Assembly (NCBI RefSeq): GCF_905171765.1
Contig: NC_053390.1
Location: 516,422,852-516,486,851, forward strand
Origin: Bufo bufo
Taxonomy: Eukaryota > Chordata > Amphibia > Anura > Bufonidae
DNA: 64,000 nt
Direction of reading: 5' to 3'
Both the position numbers and the translations under genes were made by a program. Below, piece by piece: positions 53,511-64,000 of the stretch (within the stretch, counting starts at the first letter, position 1; every line of letters starts with the position of its first letter). The notes below the pieces were generated by a model. It saw only the letters and a program-made list of their open reading frames with translations, made no database searches and was not told where the DNA came from.

Positions 53511-53996
53511 ACAGTTCTAACAGCCTCAACCATCCATCCCTGTACTCAAGTGCACTTATTCCTTTTTTTTATATGTCCCAATATTTTGGGGGATACCCCT
53601 ATATAAAAATGCAAAATAACACACATCTGTGTTGGCTACCTATTCCTCCTTCGCCGCCGCTTCCACCTAGACCGCCATGTGAGCCTACACGGCCACATCC
53701 ACCCATTCACTGCCTCCTCAACCTCTTCCTCCTACATCATTCCTAATTTTTATTTTTTTAAGGTCTGCTATTTTTTTAAGGTTTGCAGAGCATTTGCCTC
53801 CTTTTGCAGCCCTCTAGCTCTTTCCAGGGCTATTTTAGAGCCATTTTAGTGGCCAAAAGTTCGGGTCCCCATTGACTTCAATGGGGTTCGGGTTCGCGTT
53901 CAAGTTCGGGTCAAGTTCGGGTCCCGAACACGAACTTTTTTTTCAAGTTCGGCCGAGCCTGCCGAACCCGAATATCCAGGTGTCCGCTCAACTCTA
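53511..53996 (+). other. 3' non-coding end of the 42166 hAT
   Basis: Pyrimidine-rich stretch, then sub-terminal TTCGGGT(C/T) repeats and the terminal inverted repeat. No ORF. Confidence 0.7.
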
Positions 53997-54166
53997 TTTC
54001 TAACCTTTTTCTGTAAACCAGACACCCTCTCTTCTTCAGAGCAGGGGGTGCCTGGTTTAATGCTTGGGTTCTCCCATTGACTTTCATTGTGCTCAGGTGC
54101 TCGGTAGAGCATCCGAGCATCCTGATGTGTTCGGCCAGAGCACCCGAGCACTTTGGTGCTCAATCA
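53997..54166 (-). mobile_element. Older hAT fragment, right part
   Basis: TTCTTCAGAGCAGGGGGTGC and GTGCTCAATCAAC match the reverse complement of 56219-56370. It ends at the terminus-like GGTGCTCAATCAAC. Confidence 0.7.
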
Positions 54167-55974
54167 ACAGGCTACTTTCACAACAGCGATTTCCTTTCCG
54201 CTATTGAGACCCAGGTTTTCCATTCCTTTTAGAATGCTTCTTTTCCAGAGAAGCATTATGTGGGAATACAAGCAGGGGCCCGGAAGCAGTGTCTTAACTG
54301 CAACATTTCATGGCAGCCCAGGCCCCCTTCACATGCAGTTACATTGGGGGTCCGTGCTCATCCACTTTTATTCATCCACCCACCCATCATTCCGCATACA
54401 GTCTACTCTGCCTTGCAAACTGCACTGCCAGCCCAGGGAACAATACAAGCCAGCAGTGCACTATGCATATCATTCACAAGGAAGGAGTGGAGGACGGTTA
54501 CTACATGCAGGCAACACTGTCAGGAAACACGTCCAATGGCAGCGGTATATTGTTTAGAATTTGGCAGGTATGTGCCTTGGTCCGGCCTCTTCCTGAAAGT
54601 TCTGGGCATGAGGGAGAGCAGGGCAGCTGGGACTGGGAAAGGAGAGGTGAGGACAGGTAGTGGGGCCAGGTACAGGGGACTGTGAGTGTCAGTGTGCCTG
54701 ACAGCGATTGCCAGCCTCCTGAACTGTAGCATGCATGCTAAAGTACAGGAGGCTGGCCGAGGAAAGAGTGGACAGAGGCTGAGATAGCTATCTAGCAGCT
54801 GGATGCTGAAGGCTTCAGCATACAGTTGCCAGGCAGCCATCCCAACCTCAGCCCACTCCTTCCTCTGTCAGTCTTCTGTACTATAGCATGCAGTACATGG
54901 CAGCCTCCATTCTTTGTCCGCTGTTCTGCCATGTACTAGTGCTTATTTTTACACACTTCCATACGCATACATGCAATGCCTGGATGTTTCTGGACTGGCA
55001 TCAGGTGCATGAGTATGTAAGAGTGCCGTAATAAGCACCCCCCTTTCCCAATTTATGACATAAAGATAAATAAACAAAAAAAGATCTCTGTGTCTAAACA
55101 TGTCTAGACTATTAAAATATAAACATATTTTTCTTGTTCTGAGTATGCCCTAACTAAAAACAATAAAAACATGTGATTCGCCATATTTTGTTCCCTGAAA
55201 AAAATTGATTAACAGTGATCAAAAGTTATACGTACACCAAAAATGATACCAATAAAAAGCATACAGCTCTGTAGAAAGAAATATCTTGACTAGCCATAGG
55301 AGTGGGGGTTGCAAAGGAGGAGGGCTAAAAGATTTTATTGTCAGGGCCCCACAACAGTATTATACATGCAGTGACAGTATATACAGTGACATGACATGCA
55401 TTATATATGGCACTAGAGATAAATAAATCAATTTGGAATTCATCCTGAATTTTCAAAAAAATTATAATTCTAACAAGCCCAAAGATTCAGAAACTCATTC
55501 CAGGCAAATCAGGAGAGAGATCCACTTATGAAAAACATGTGCAATCCAGCTTTCTTTCCAAAGGGATTTGAAAAAGCTGAGTATTTCACAAATATAGCAT
55601 AGCCTTCTAGTCACTGTTTAGCCTTTTAAATAGGCTTCCTAGTATAACTAAGGTAATAGCTTAGCCAGCCTAAGATCTGTAAATAGCTCTTCCAGAACAA
55701 AAGTCTTTTAACACAGCAAAGCAGACCGACTTGACTTTTTCTAGCTGAGAGGCCTCGGGGGAACCTCTGGGTAGGTACTATATCTGTTATGGAACCACTT
55801 ATGTAATAGTATTTTAGGCTATGTAACACTCCTCTTGGTTTATTTGAAAATTACATATAAATTAGTATGACTAACATCAGCTGGCATCAGAAAGAATTAC
55901 CCAGTTATCTACTTTGTTGGTAGCCTAAAACTGTCAATCAGTGCTTTTTCATAATAAGACTAATTTATCTGTTC
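54167..55974. other. Non-coding interval
   Basis: No gene or element boundaries recognised. Moderately GC-rich to 54900, AT-rich after. Possibly the least transposon-derived DNA in the window. Confidence 0.5.
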
Positions 55975-56785
55975 GGCATGCTCGGCCGAACACCATTTTG
56001 AATCTCCTACCCGCATGTTTGTTGGCGGCTACGCAGCCAATAAACGTGCGGGGAAGTACTGGCACTCACTGTAACGCCGTAGCCATGGTGGTTACTGGCA
56101 TAACAATGATTGGCTAGACGACACACGTCATCGGGTGCTATATAGCACCCGATGACACATGGTTCGCTCAGTCTTAGTCAGGGCGAGCTGCAGCAGAAGG
56201 GACAGATAGTGTAGGGACTAGTGTTGATCGAGCACCGTAGTGCTTGGGGCCGAACACATCGTGATATTCTGGTGCTCGAGCATCCAAGTATAATGGAAGT
56301 CAATGGGAGATCCTGAGCATTAAACCAGGGCCCCCCTGCTCTGAAGAGGGGAGGGTGCCTGGTTCATAAGAAAATGTCAGAAATTGTTGGTAACACCACC
56401 AAAATGGTTTTGTAACAGAATGGGGAGGATGTATGGATGCTTCTTGGACTCGCTGGTCGCTTCTGGGAACTATGTTGTCCGAATAGTACACCACTATTAC
56501 ATAATGACAATAATACACACAAAACCAAGAACAAAAACAATCGATTTTAGAGGAAAAATTTATAGAAAACATTCTTTCCTGAATATATACTTGTATATAA
56601 AGTGCAAGTGCTGCCAGAAATTACAAGGAAGAGGCACTCCGATACACCCTTAGTTACACATAAAGGAGGGCATCATACACACCCTTTAAAAATTATGATT
56701 GATGGCCTGCTTGTGACCCTCAAAAACATTAGGAGCAAGGAAATGCTGATCTGACCATCTAAAACATTATAGGCGGTGGCCTGCT

Positions 56786-57085
56786 GCCGCTTTGGTGACC
56801 TGGGGCTGATGGCACGTCCCTGTGACGGCGACGATCCATTCGGATATCAGGCCTATCAACTTTCGATGTAATTGTCAGCTGAAAACCATTGTAAACTACG
56901 GGTAACGGGGAATCAGTGTTTGATTCCGGAGAGGGCGCCTGAGAAACAGCTAACACATCCAAGGAAGGCAAGCAGGTGGCGCACAAATCACACACTCCCG
57001 ACTCGTGGAGGTAGTGATGATAAATAACAATACAGGAACAGGACTCTTAAGAATCCTTTTTATTGGAATGAGTAATACAAAATTA
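56786..57085 (+). pseudogene. 18S rRNA-derived segment, copy 1
   Basis: Diverged but collinear with the 5' domain of vertebrate 18S rRNA: TTTGGTGAC, GGCGACGATCCATTCG, CCTATCAACTTTCGATG, ACGGGGAATCAG, GATTCCGGAGAGGG, GCCTGAGAAAC, CACATCCAAGGAAGGCA, GGAGGTAGTGATGA, AATAACAATACAGGA, ATTGGAATGAGTA. Small indels and point changes throughout. Same strand order as the rRNA. Confidence 0.9.
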
Positions 57086-57139
57086 CAGGGAATGTCACTG
57101 CAGTATTTTGGATGAGGAAACATTATATAGGAGAGGCCC

Positions 57140-57353
57140 TGCTTTGTTGACTCTAGATAACTTCTGCCTGATCCCTCGTCCCCATGACGTCCACGATCCA
57201 TTTGGATATCTTCCCTATCAACTCTCGATGTAGCAGTCAGCTCAAAATCATTGTAACTACAGATAACGGGGAATCAGTGTTTGATTCCGGAGAGGGAGCC
57301 TGAGAAACGGCTACGGCTACCACATCCAAGTAAGGCAGCATGCGCGCAAATTG
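57140..57353 (+). pseudogene. 18S rRNA-derived segment, copy 2 (interrupted)
   Basis: Starts GCTTTGTTGACTCTAGATAA and repeats the same 18S region to CACATCCAAGTAAGGCAGCA and GCGCGCAAATTG. There it is cut by the nested hAT at 57362. It keeps CTCTAGATAA, which copy 1 lost, so the two are not simple recent duplicates of each other. Confidence 0.9.
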
Positions 57354-57361
57354 CCTATTAG

Positions 57362-58485
57362 CTGGGTCGTCTTTAACAAGGGGCAAAGGGGGCAGCTGCC
57401 CCGGGCCCAGTTGCTCCTGGGGGGCCCAAGGCAGCTGCCTCTTGAGCCCTGCTTGCCACTGCCCCGGGTGTCAGGCTGTCCGCTACACAGGGGGTGCTGC
57501 CATGCCTGCGGGTACTCCAGGCAGCGTACTGTGAGAGCTGTGATTCTCTAGGACTTTAGATGACATCATCACCATGTGACCAGTAACCTAGCAATATTAC
57601 TGGTCACATGGCTATGAGGTCATCAAGGTCCTTTCTACCAGGAGTGTTGCTGTAGAAGTTTGCCTTAACTGTGGAGCTTTTTTTGTGAAGATTACATCAG
57701 AAAAAGGTGACAGGGGCTGTTATGCTAATATACTGTAAACTACTGTATAGTGAGGTGCTGTATAGTGTGGGGGCCTGTATACTGTGGGGGGCTGTATACT
57801 GTGGGGGGCTGTATACTGTATACTGTGTGTGCTGTATATTGTGGAGTGCTATACTGCTGTACTGTATAGTGTGGGGGGCTGTATACTGTATACTGTGGGT
57901 GCTGTATATTGTGGAGTGCTATACTGCTGTACTGTATAGTGTGGGGGGCTGTATAGTGTGGGGTGCTGTATCGTGTATAGTTTGGGGTGCTGTATACGGT
58001 GAGGTGCTATACTGCTTTACTGTATACTGTGAGGTGTATACTGTGGGCTGCTATACTGCTCTACTATATACTGTGGGGTACTGTATAGCGTGGGGTGCTA
58101 TACTGCATACTGTGTGGTGCTGTATACTATAGGGTGCTATACTGCATACTGTGGGTTGCTGTATACTATAGGGTGCTATACTGCATACTGTGGGGAGCTG
58201 GGGTGAACTGTAACACTAGGGTGAGCCGAGCCCTGGTCTCCTTCCTGCAGAGCGGTGCCCACTTCCAGCCTGAGCCCAGCTGCCCAGACCACTGATCCTG
58301 AGCCACTGGAGTCTTCAGAACTGGAAGTATTTACAGTCATTCACTGTACTCTACCAGATGTGTGGATTTTTTGTGTGTGTGTTGTGGTGGAGGGCGTGAT
58401 TGCCTGCTAAGGTGTGGGAAGGCGGGATCCAGGGGGCCCAAGTAAATGTTTTCCCAGGGTCCAATCAATATTAGAGACGGCCCTG
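57362..58485. mobile_element. Nested hAT-type element with TATACTG minisatellite
   Basis: Exact 8-bp duplication CCTATTAG (57354-57361 and 58486-58493). Ends CTGGGTCGTCTTTAA on the left, and CAGGGCCGTCTCTAA on the reverse of the right. 57720-58200 is a roughly 24-30 bp minisatellite (GTGCTGTATACTGTGGGG). No transposase. Confidence 0.85.
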
Positions 58486-58493
58486 CCTATTAG

Positions 58494-59225
58494 GTATAAT
58501 TAGCTGAGGGCCTGCAGTGAGCTGACCCTTTGAAATATTTGAGTTGCAGGCCTGCTGGTGAGCTGAGGTGGAACTGACAAGCCCAACTTGATTTTGATGG
58601 CTGCATTAATCTGCAGGTGACCATCATACAGCTCTACAGATTTGTTTTCATCTGCATATTTCTCAACAATCTGTGGCCTTAGTCTTTTATCCAGACTCTG
58701 TCATTGTCACTATGTGGCCTCCTCATGCTGCCATCTCCACAGTATGTCACCTTGCCACTAATTTTTATCACCATGCTGCTGCTGATGCTGCTTAAAAGGC
58801 TTTAAACTGATCACCAGCCCCACAAACTAATTAAGGTTTTAAGGCACAAAACCAAAGTAAGAAATCTATTTTATAGGAAAAATGTATTGAAAACATTCTT
58901 TCCTGTATATTTACTTGTATGTAAAGTGCAAGTGCTGCCAAAAATTACACGGAAGAGCCACTCCGATACAACCTGTATATGACATAAAGGAGGGCCTCAT
59001 TCATATTGAGTTGCGGGCCTGCAGGTGAGCTGACCCTGTAAAAGATTTGAGTTGCGGGCCTGCAGGTGAGCGGACCCTCTAAAAAATTATATGTGAGGGC
59101 CTGCTAGTGAGCAGACCCTGTAAAAAATTATATGTGAGGGCCTGCTGGTGAGCGGACCCTCTAAAAAATTAGATGTGAGGGCCTGCTGGTAAGCGGACCC
59201 TCTAAAAAATTATATTCGAAGGCCA
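58494..59225. repeat. Short tandem repeats of the 56219 hAT
   Basis: Imperfect units of about 50-60 bp (GAGGGCCTGCTGGTGAGC, GGACCCTCTAAAAAATTA), most regular at 58990-59220. Confidence 0.75.
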
Positions 59226-59454
59226 TATATGCGAGGGCATTATATGTGACGAGTAAGCAATGCATGTTGATATGACGGAAGAGGAGGAGGAGGATGAGAA
59301 AAGGAAGATTCAACCATACACCCTTGATTGTGGTTAAAGGGGTGCATGGGAATACAGTCTATTAACTACATTAAAAACCACACATGTAAAGTGCCTTTGT
59401 GTTCATCAGCATTCCTCTGGTGGAGTCAAGAAGTCATGGTCAATCCAGGCCTTG

Positions 59455-61010
59455 TTAATTTTTATATGTCAACCTGTCAGCATTTTCAGTTGACAGGCGG
59501 ATACGCTTATCTGTTATAATTCCACCATCAGCACTAAATACACGCTCAGACAAAACGCTGGTGGCAGGGCAGGCCAGCACCTCCAAAGCGTAGAGCGTCA
59601 GTTTGTGCCACGTGTCCAGCTTGGATACCCAGTAGTTGTAAGGCACTGAGGGATAATTGAGGACGCTGACACGGTCTGCTATGTACTCCTTCACCATTTT
59701 CCAAAAATTTTCTCTCCTGGTGGCAGTAGGTCGCACAAGAGTGTGAGGGTGCTGGCGGGGTGTCATGAAACTGTCCCAGGCTTTGGAGAGTGTTGCCCTG
59801 TCTCTGTTGGAACTGCTGTGTGTTCCACTTGTCTCCCCTCCTCGGTTGGCCAAGGAAGTACGGACTCTGCCGCCAGCTTTGTCAGATGGAAAATTTTGGA
59901 GCAATGTTTCAACAAGGATCTTCTGGTATTGCACAATTTTGCTCGTCCTCTCCACCACAGGAATGAGAGATGAGAAGTTCTCTTTGTAGCGGGGGTCGAG
60001 AAGGGTGAACAACCAGTGATCCTTGTTGTTTAACCTCCCTGGCGGTCTAATTCCTGTTGTATTTTCGTACCCGAAAATGCTCCGGAAATGCTCATGCGGA
60101 CAGCACACTGTGGTTCGGGGTTACCGCTTCTTGCAGTGTAAATTAACCCCGAGCTGCACGCGGATAATTGGTGGAAAAGGTGGAAGTGGAGGAGAAGGCA
60201 GAGGAGGAAAAGTGGGGGTTGGAGCCATTAACGTAGGTGGTGGCGGAAACCCTGATGGAATTGGGGCCCACAATCCTTGGCATCGGTAGCACCTGTGCCA
60301 TCCCAGGGTACCCGGCCTCCACAACATTCACCCAGTGTGCCGTCAGGCAAATGTAGCGTCCCTGGCCGAAAGTACTTGTCCATGTGTCTGTGGGTAAGTG
60401 GACCTTCCCACTAACTGCATTGGTCAGGGCACGGGTGATGTTAAGGGACAAATTTTGGTGTAAGGCTGGCACGGCATACCTTGAAAAATAGTGGCGACTG
60501 GGGACCTCTTAACGAGGGACGGCCATCGACATCAGGTTGCGGAAGTCCTCAGTGTCCACAAGCCTAAATGGCAACATTTACAGGGCCAGTAATTTAGAAA
60601 GCTGCACATTTAGTGCTATGGCCTGTGGGTGGGTGGCTGGGTATTTGCGCTTGCAGATATTGCGGATGTGCTAGCGGCCATCTAGCAACCCATGTCCTCA
60701 GCTCTATACACAAAATCCCGGTGGCAGGTTCCCTTCAACCAAATGGAAGCACTATCTGCTGCAATCCAACTGACCACCTGCTCGCACTGGGCTGACTTTA
60801 AGTGTGGTGTCCTGCGCCGCCCTGCAAACTGGGACATGAAGCTGGGTATCTTGGATGAATGTTTTTCTTGTGCTCTGGCAGCAGGCACAGTTTCAACGCG
60901 CCCAGGGCCATGGCCTCTGCGTGCACCATCAGCATCACGGCCACTTCCCCGTACCTTAATGCTCGCCTTCTTTATATTAAATGTTATATGCACACTTGAC
61001 ACACAAGATG
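59455..61010 (-). pseudogene. hAT transposase remnant
   Basis: Minus-strand pieces parallel 50160-53510. First comes a weak region over 60540-61010, then SGKVHLPTDTWTSTFGQGRY (60380-60420) and HWVNVVEAGYPG. After a large deletion, HWLFTLLDPRYKENFSS (about 60000) continues to the dimerisation region YWVSKLDTWHKLTLYALEV and PATSVLSERVFSADGG, ending near 59455. The core between the two parts, including most catalytic residues, is missing and replaced by 60025-60290. Several frameshifts. Inactive. Confidence 0.82.
60030..60165 (+). mobile_element. Possible piggyBac-type MITE fragment
   Basis: Starts TTAACCTCCCTGGCGGT, a terminus I associate with TTAA-target elements of frogs. The far end near TTAACCCCGAGC lacks the inverted counterpart, so this is tentative. 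Confidence 0.35.
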
Positions 61011-61899
61011 TGGCACGGATGTCACAGTTCACAGCAAGCACAGTATATGGAAAAAGGAAAATAGATTTCACTTATATTTTTACTATCTCTTGTCATATTG
61101 CAGCGCAGATGTGACAATTCACTGCAGACACCGTTTATAGGAAAAATGTGGATAAATTATGGAAAAAATATAATTGTTTTCGCTAATATTTTTCCCAATA
61201 TCTTGGCCTGACACACACACAGTATTGCAGCACAGATGAGACAATTCACTGTAGGGACCGTTTATAGGAAAATTATGGATAGATTAGGGAAAAATATATT
61301 TGTTGTCACTAATATTTTTCCCAATATCTGGGCCTGACACACAGATGCTATTGCAGCGCAGATGTGACAATTTAATGCAGGGACCGTTTTAAAAATCGAA
61401 GACTACTTTGAAAGTTTAAATTGTTGCCACCACACACAATAGTCCTTGAAACGTTTTAAAATTGAATAAATTGTAATTACAAACTCCCTGCACTATCTGT
61501 CCCTTGCTAAGCACAGCTCTCCCTGACTCACAATGAGCCGAACCCGCGTCATGTCGCGTTCCGGCCAGCCAATCACTGTAATGCCAGTAGCCAACATGGC
61601 TACTGGCATTACAGTGATGGCAGTACCTGCACATTTATTGGCTGCTTAGCAGCCGCAAAACGTGCGGGAAGGAGATTCGAGCATGGCACTCGAGCACATG
61701 CGGTACTCGGCCGAGTAACGCCATGTGCCGAGCATAGCGATGCTCAAGCCGAACAGGTATTCAGCCGAGCATGCTTGCTCAACACTAGTAGGGACAGGAT
61801 TTGTTTTTTTGTTTTTTTTAGGGAGGGTTTAGTCTTGAAAGGTGTTAGAGACCCAAAGGTCCTTCTAAGGACTATTGTTTTATTTTGTTGCAATATATA

Positions 61900-64000
61900 T
61901 TATTAGCGCAACCTGTGCTAAATTGCGTGCAATTGTTTGGCCGCTGCTGACAGTGACACGACCTCTGCTACATCTGTTTTGTTACATTTGCGCATCCTAA
62001 ATATCTATGACATTCAGCGCAATTGTTTGGCCGCTGCTGACAGCAACATTACCTGCGCTACATCTCCTGTGTAACATTTGCGCATCCTAAATATCTTTGA
62101 CATTCAGTGTAATTTTTTTGACGCTAGTGACAGCGACATTACCTGCGCTACATCTCCTGTATAACGTTTGCCCATCCTAATTATCTGCGACATTCAGTTG
62201 AATTTTTTCACCGCTGGTGACAGCGAGATTACCTGTGCTACATCTCCTGTGTAACATTTGCGCATCCTAAATATCTTTGACATTCATTGTAATTGTTTGG
62301 CCGCTGCTGACAGCGACATTACCTGCGCTACATCTCCTGTATAACGTTTGCGCATCCTAAATATCTGTGACATTCAGTGTAATTTTTTCTTAGCCGCTGG
62401 TGACAGCGACAATATCTGCGCTACATCTCCTGTGTATGTTTGAGCATCCTAAATATCTGTGACATTCAGTGTAATTTTTTCGCCGTTCATGACAGCGACA
62501 TTACCTCCGCTACATGTCCTGTATAAAGTTTGCGCATCCTAAATATCTGTGACATTCAGTGTAATTTTTTCTTAGCCGCTGTTGACAGCGACAATACCTG
62601 CGCTACATTTCCTGTGTATGTTTGAGCATCCTAAATATCTGTGACATTCAGTGTAATTTTTTCGCCGCTCGTGACAGCGACATTACCTCCGCTACATCTC
62701 CTGTGTAACATTTGCGCATCCTAAATATCTGTGACATTCAGTGTAATTTTTTTGACGCTAGTGACAGCGACATTACCTGCGCTACATCTCCTGTATAACG
62801 TTTGCGCATCCTAATTATCTGTGACATTCAGTTGAAATTTTTCGCCGCTGGTGACAGCGACATTACCTGTGCTACATCTCCTGTGTAACATTTGTGCATC
62901 CTAAATATCTGTGACATTCATTGCAATTGTTTGGCCGCTGCTGACAGCGACATTACCTGCGCTACATCTCCTGTAAAAACGTTTGCGCATCCTAAATATC
63001 TGTGACATTCAGTGTAATTTTTTCTTAGCCGCTGGTGACAGCGACAATACCTGCGCTACATCTCCTGTGTATGTTTGAGCATCCTAAATATCTGTGACAT
63101 TCAGTGTAATTTTTTCGCCGTTCGTGACAGCGACATTACCTCCGCTACATGTCCTGTATAAAGTTTGCGCATCCTAAATATCTGTGACATTCAGTGTAAT
63201 TTTTTTCACCGCTGGTGACAGCGACATTACCTGCACTACATCTCCTGTATAACATTTGAAAATCCTAAATATCTTGGGCATTTAGTGTCATTTTTTAGCC
63301 GGTGGTGACAGCGACATTACCTGCGCTAAATCTCCTGTATAACGTTTGCTCATCCTAAATATCCATGACATTCAGCGCAATTGTGTGGCCGCTGCTGACA
63401 GCGACATTACCTGCGCTACATCTCCTGTATAACATTTGCGCATCCTAAATATCTGTGACATTCAGTGTAATTTTTTTGCCGCTGGTGACAGCGACATTAC
63501 ATGCACTACATCTCCTGTGTAACGTTTGCGCATCCTAAATATCTGTGACATTCAGTGTAATTTTTTTGACGCTAGTGACAGCGACATTACCTGCGCTACA
63601 TCTCCTGTATAACGTTTGCGCATCCTAATTATCTGTGACATTCGCTTTCATTTTTTTCACCGCTGGTGACAGCGACATTACCTGCGCTACATCTCCTGTG
63701 TAACATTTGCGCATCCTAAATATCTGTGACATTCAGCGCAATTATTTGGCCGCTGCTGATAGCGAAATTACCTGCGCTAAGTCTCCTGTATAACGTTTGC
63801 GCATCCTAAATATCCATGACATTCAGTGTAATTTTTTTGCCGCTAGTGACAGCGACATTACATGCACTACTTCTCCTGTATAACGTTTGCGCATCCTAAT
63901 TATCTGTGACATTTGCTTTCATTTTTTTCACCGCTGGTGACAGCGACATTACCTGCGCTACATCTCCTGTGTAACATTTGCGCATCCTAAATATCTGTGA
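61900..64000 (+). repeat. 90-bp tandem array (about 23 units in the window)
   Basis: Unit of 90 bp containing TGACATTCAGTGTAATTTTTT, GCCGCTGGTGACAGCGACAT, TACCTGCGCTACATCTCCTG and TTTGCGCATCCTAAATATC. Variants recur in order: units with CTTAGCCGC plus GTATGTTTGAGC at about 62389, 62571 and 63025 are each followed by a related unit with CGCCGTTC or CGCCGCTC. The array continues past the window. Confidence 0.92.

Larger units (their letters stand above)
42166..53996 (+). mobile_element. hAT transposon enlarged by nested insertions
   Basis: Ends TAGAGTTGAGCG…CGCTCAACTCTA with an exact 8-bp duplication TTTCTAAC (42158-42165 and 53997-54004). Sub-terminal sequence repeats TTCGGGTTCG-type motifs at both ends. 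Insertions are a second hAT (42657-47784) and a Tc1 element (47988-49589). Removing these leaves about 5.1 kb including the transposase at 50160-53510. Confidence 0.93.
56219..61787 (-). mobile_element. hAT transposon carrying 18S rRNA-derived segments
   Basis: Ends TAGTGTTGATCGAGC…GCTCAACACTA and an exact 8-bp duplication GTAGGGAC (56211-56218 and 61788-61795). It contains 18S-like sequence (56786-57085, 57140-57353), a nested hAT (57362-58485), 50-60 bp repeats (58494-59220) and a minus-strand transposase remnant (59455-61010). Confidence 0.9.
55975..64000 (+). mobile_element. Outer hAT-related element, interrupted and running off the window
   Basis: 55975-56218 (GTTCGGCATGCTCGGCCGAAC, AATAAACGTGCGGGGAAG, GGGACAGATAGTGTAGGG) resembles the sub-terminal region of the hAT at 56219-61787 (reverse of 61500-61780). 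It resumes at 61788 with a 90-bp tandem array. The first terminal bases appear missing. No transposase within the window. Confidence 0.55.

Noticed and set aside
56759..57201. Minus-strand frames of 78-83 codons over the 18S-like region
   Set aside because: They read the antisense of rRNA-derived sequence, with no protein similarity that I can see.
56786..57353. Genuine rDNA unit
   Set aside because: Only the 18S 5' domain is present, twice, with many substitutions and indels, and it lies inside a hAT with target duplications.
57707..58295. 141-codon Cys/Tyr-rich frame (plus strand)
   Set aside because: Lies in the GTATACTGTGG minisatellite of a hAT element; repeat-derived.
61900..64000. 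CRISPR-like array
   Set aside because: Units are contiguous 90-bp tandem repeats without distinct spacers, in eukaryotic transposon-rich DNA.

Overview
This window looks like vertebrate genomic DNA, most likely from an anuran amphibian. It is intergenic and consists almost entirely of mobile DNA. I found no convincing host protein-coding gene. The combination of a BEL/Pao LTR element, Penelope-like elements (PLEs), several Tc1 families, large hAT elements with sub-terminal tandem repeats, a Tx1-clade LINE and a chromodomain Ty3/gypsy is what I associate with frog and toad genomes. That assignment is inference. Coding copies are mostly broken by stops and frameshifts. The main exceptions are a long PLE ORF and a long BEL/Pao pol ORF.

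Layout. 1-12985: a minus-strand BEL/Pao retrotransposon, split by a head-to-head inverted pair of Penelope-like elements (1884-8144, with 15-bp target duplications). 12986-17222: an older, decayed PLE on the plus strand that appears to have received the BEL/Pao insertion. 17223-18478: a repeat-rich DNA-transposon remnant with a 268-bp MITE. 19331-20175: a TIR element with an internal hairpin. 20778-22415 and 23261-24902: two Tc1 elements. 26840-30282: a foldback repeat carrying an LTR-type, gag-only element (27102-29172) whose two ends do not match. 30283-31963: a near-perfect 1.6-kb palindrome with a hammerhead-ribozyme-like core. 32192-41789: a minus-strand Tx1-like LINE whose 5' end is joined to the first 52 nt of U2 snRNA, and which is interrupted by a Ty3/gypsy chromovirus (36863-40217) and a second hairpin TIR element (40724-41571). 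42166-53996: a hAT element with 8-bp target duplications that contains another hAT (42657-47784), two Tc1 copies, a C-rich minisatellite and a small hammerhead-like palindrome. 55975-64000: nested hAT elements. The inner one (56219-61787) carries two diverged 18S rRNA-derived segments, and the outer one carries a 90-bp tandem array that runs off the window.

The most interesting theme is one architecture seen three times in unrelated sequence (1884-8144, 30283-31963, 45549-46228). Each is a head-to-head palindrome of two inverted copies in which one copy has an extra 3' tail. Each is flanked by a 14-15 bp direct repeat and carries a hammerhead-like core. One of them encodes a Penelope reverse transcriptase; the other two encode nothing and may be non-autonomous retroposons using the same machinery. 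Other unusual items are the 18S rRNA segments inside a hAT transposon, the U2-LINE chimera, and the gag-only LTR element with unequal ends. Nesting boundaries were set by matching target-site duplications, so the relative insertion order can be read directly in most places.
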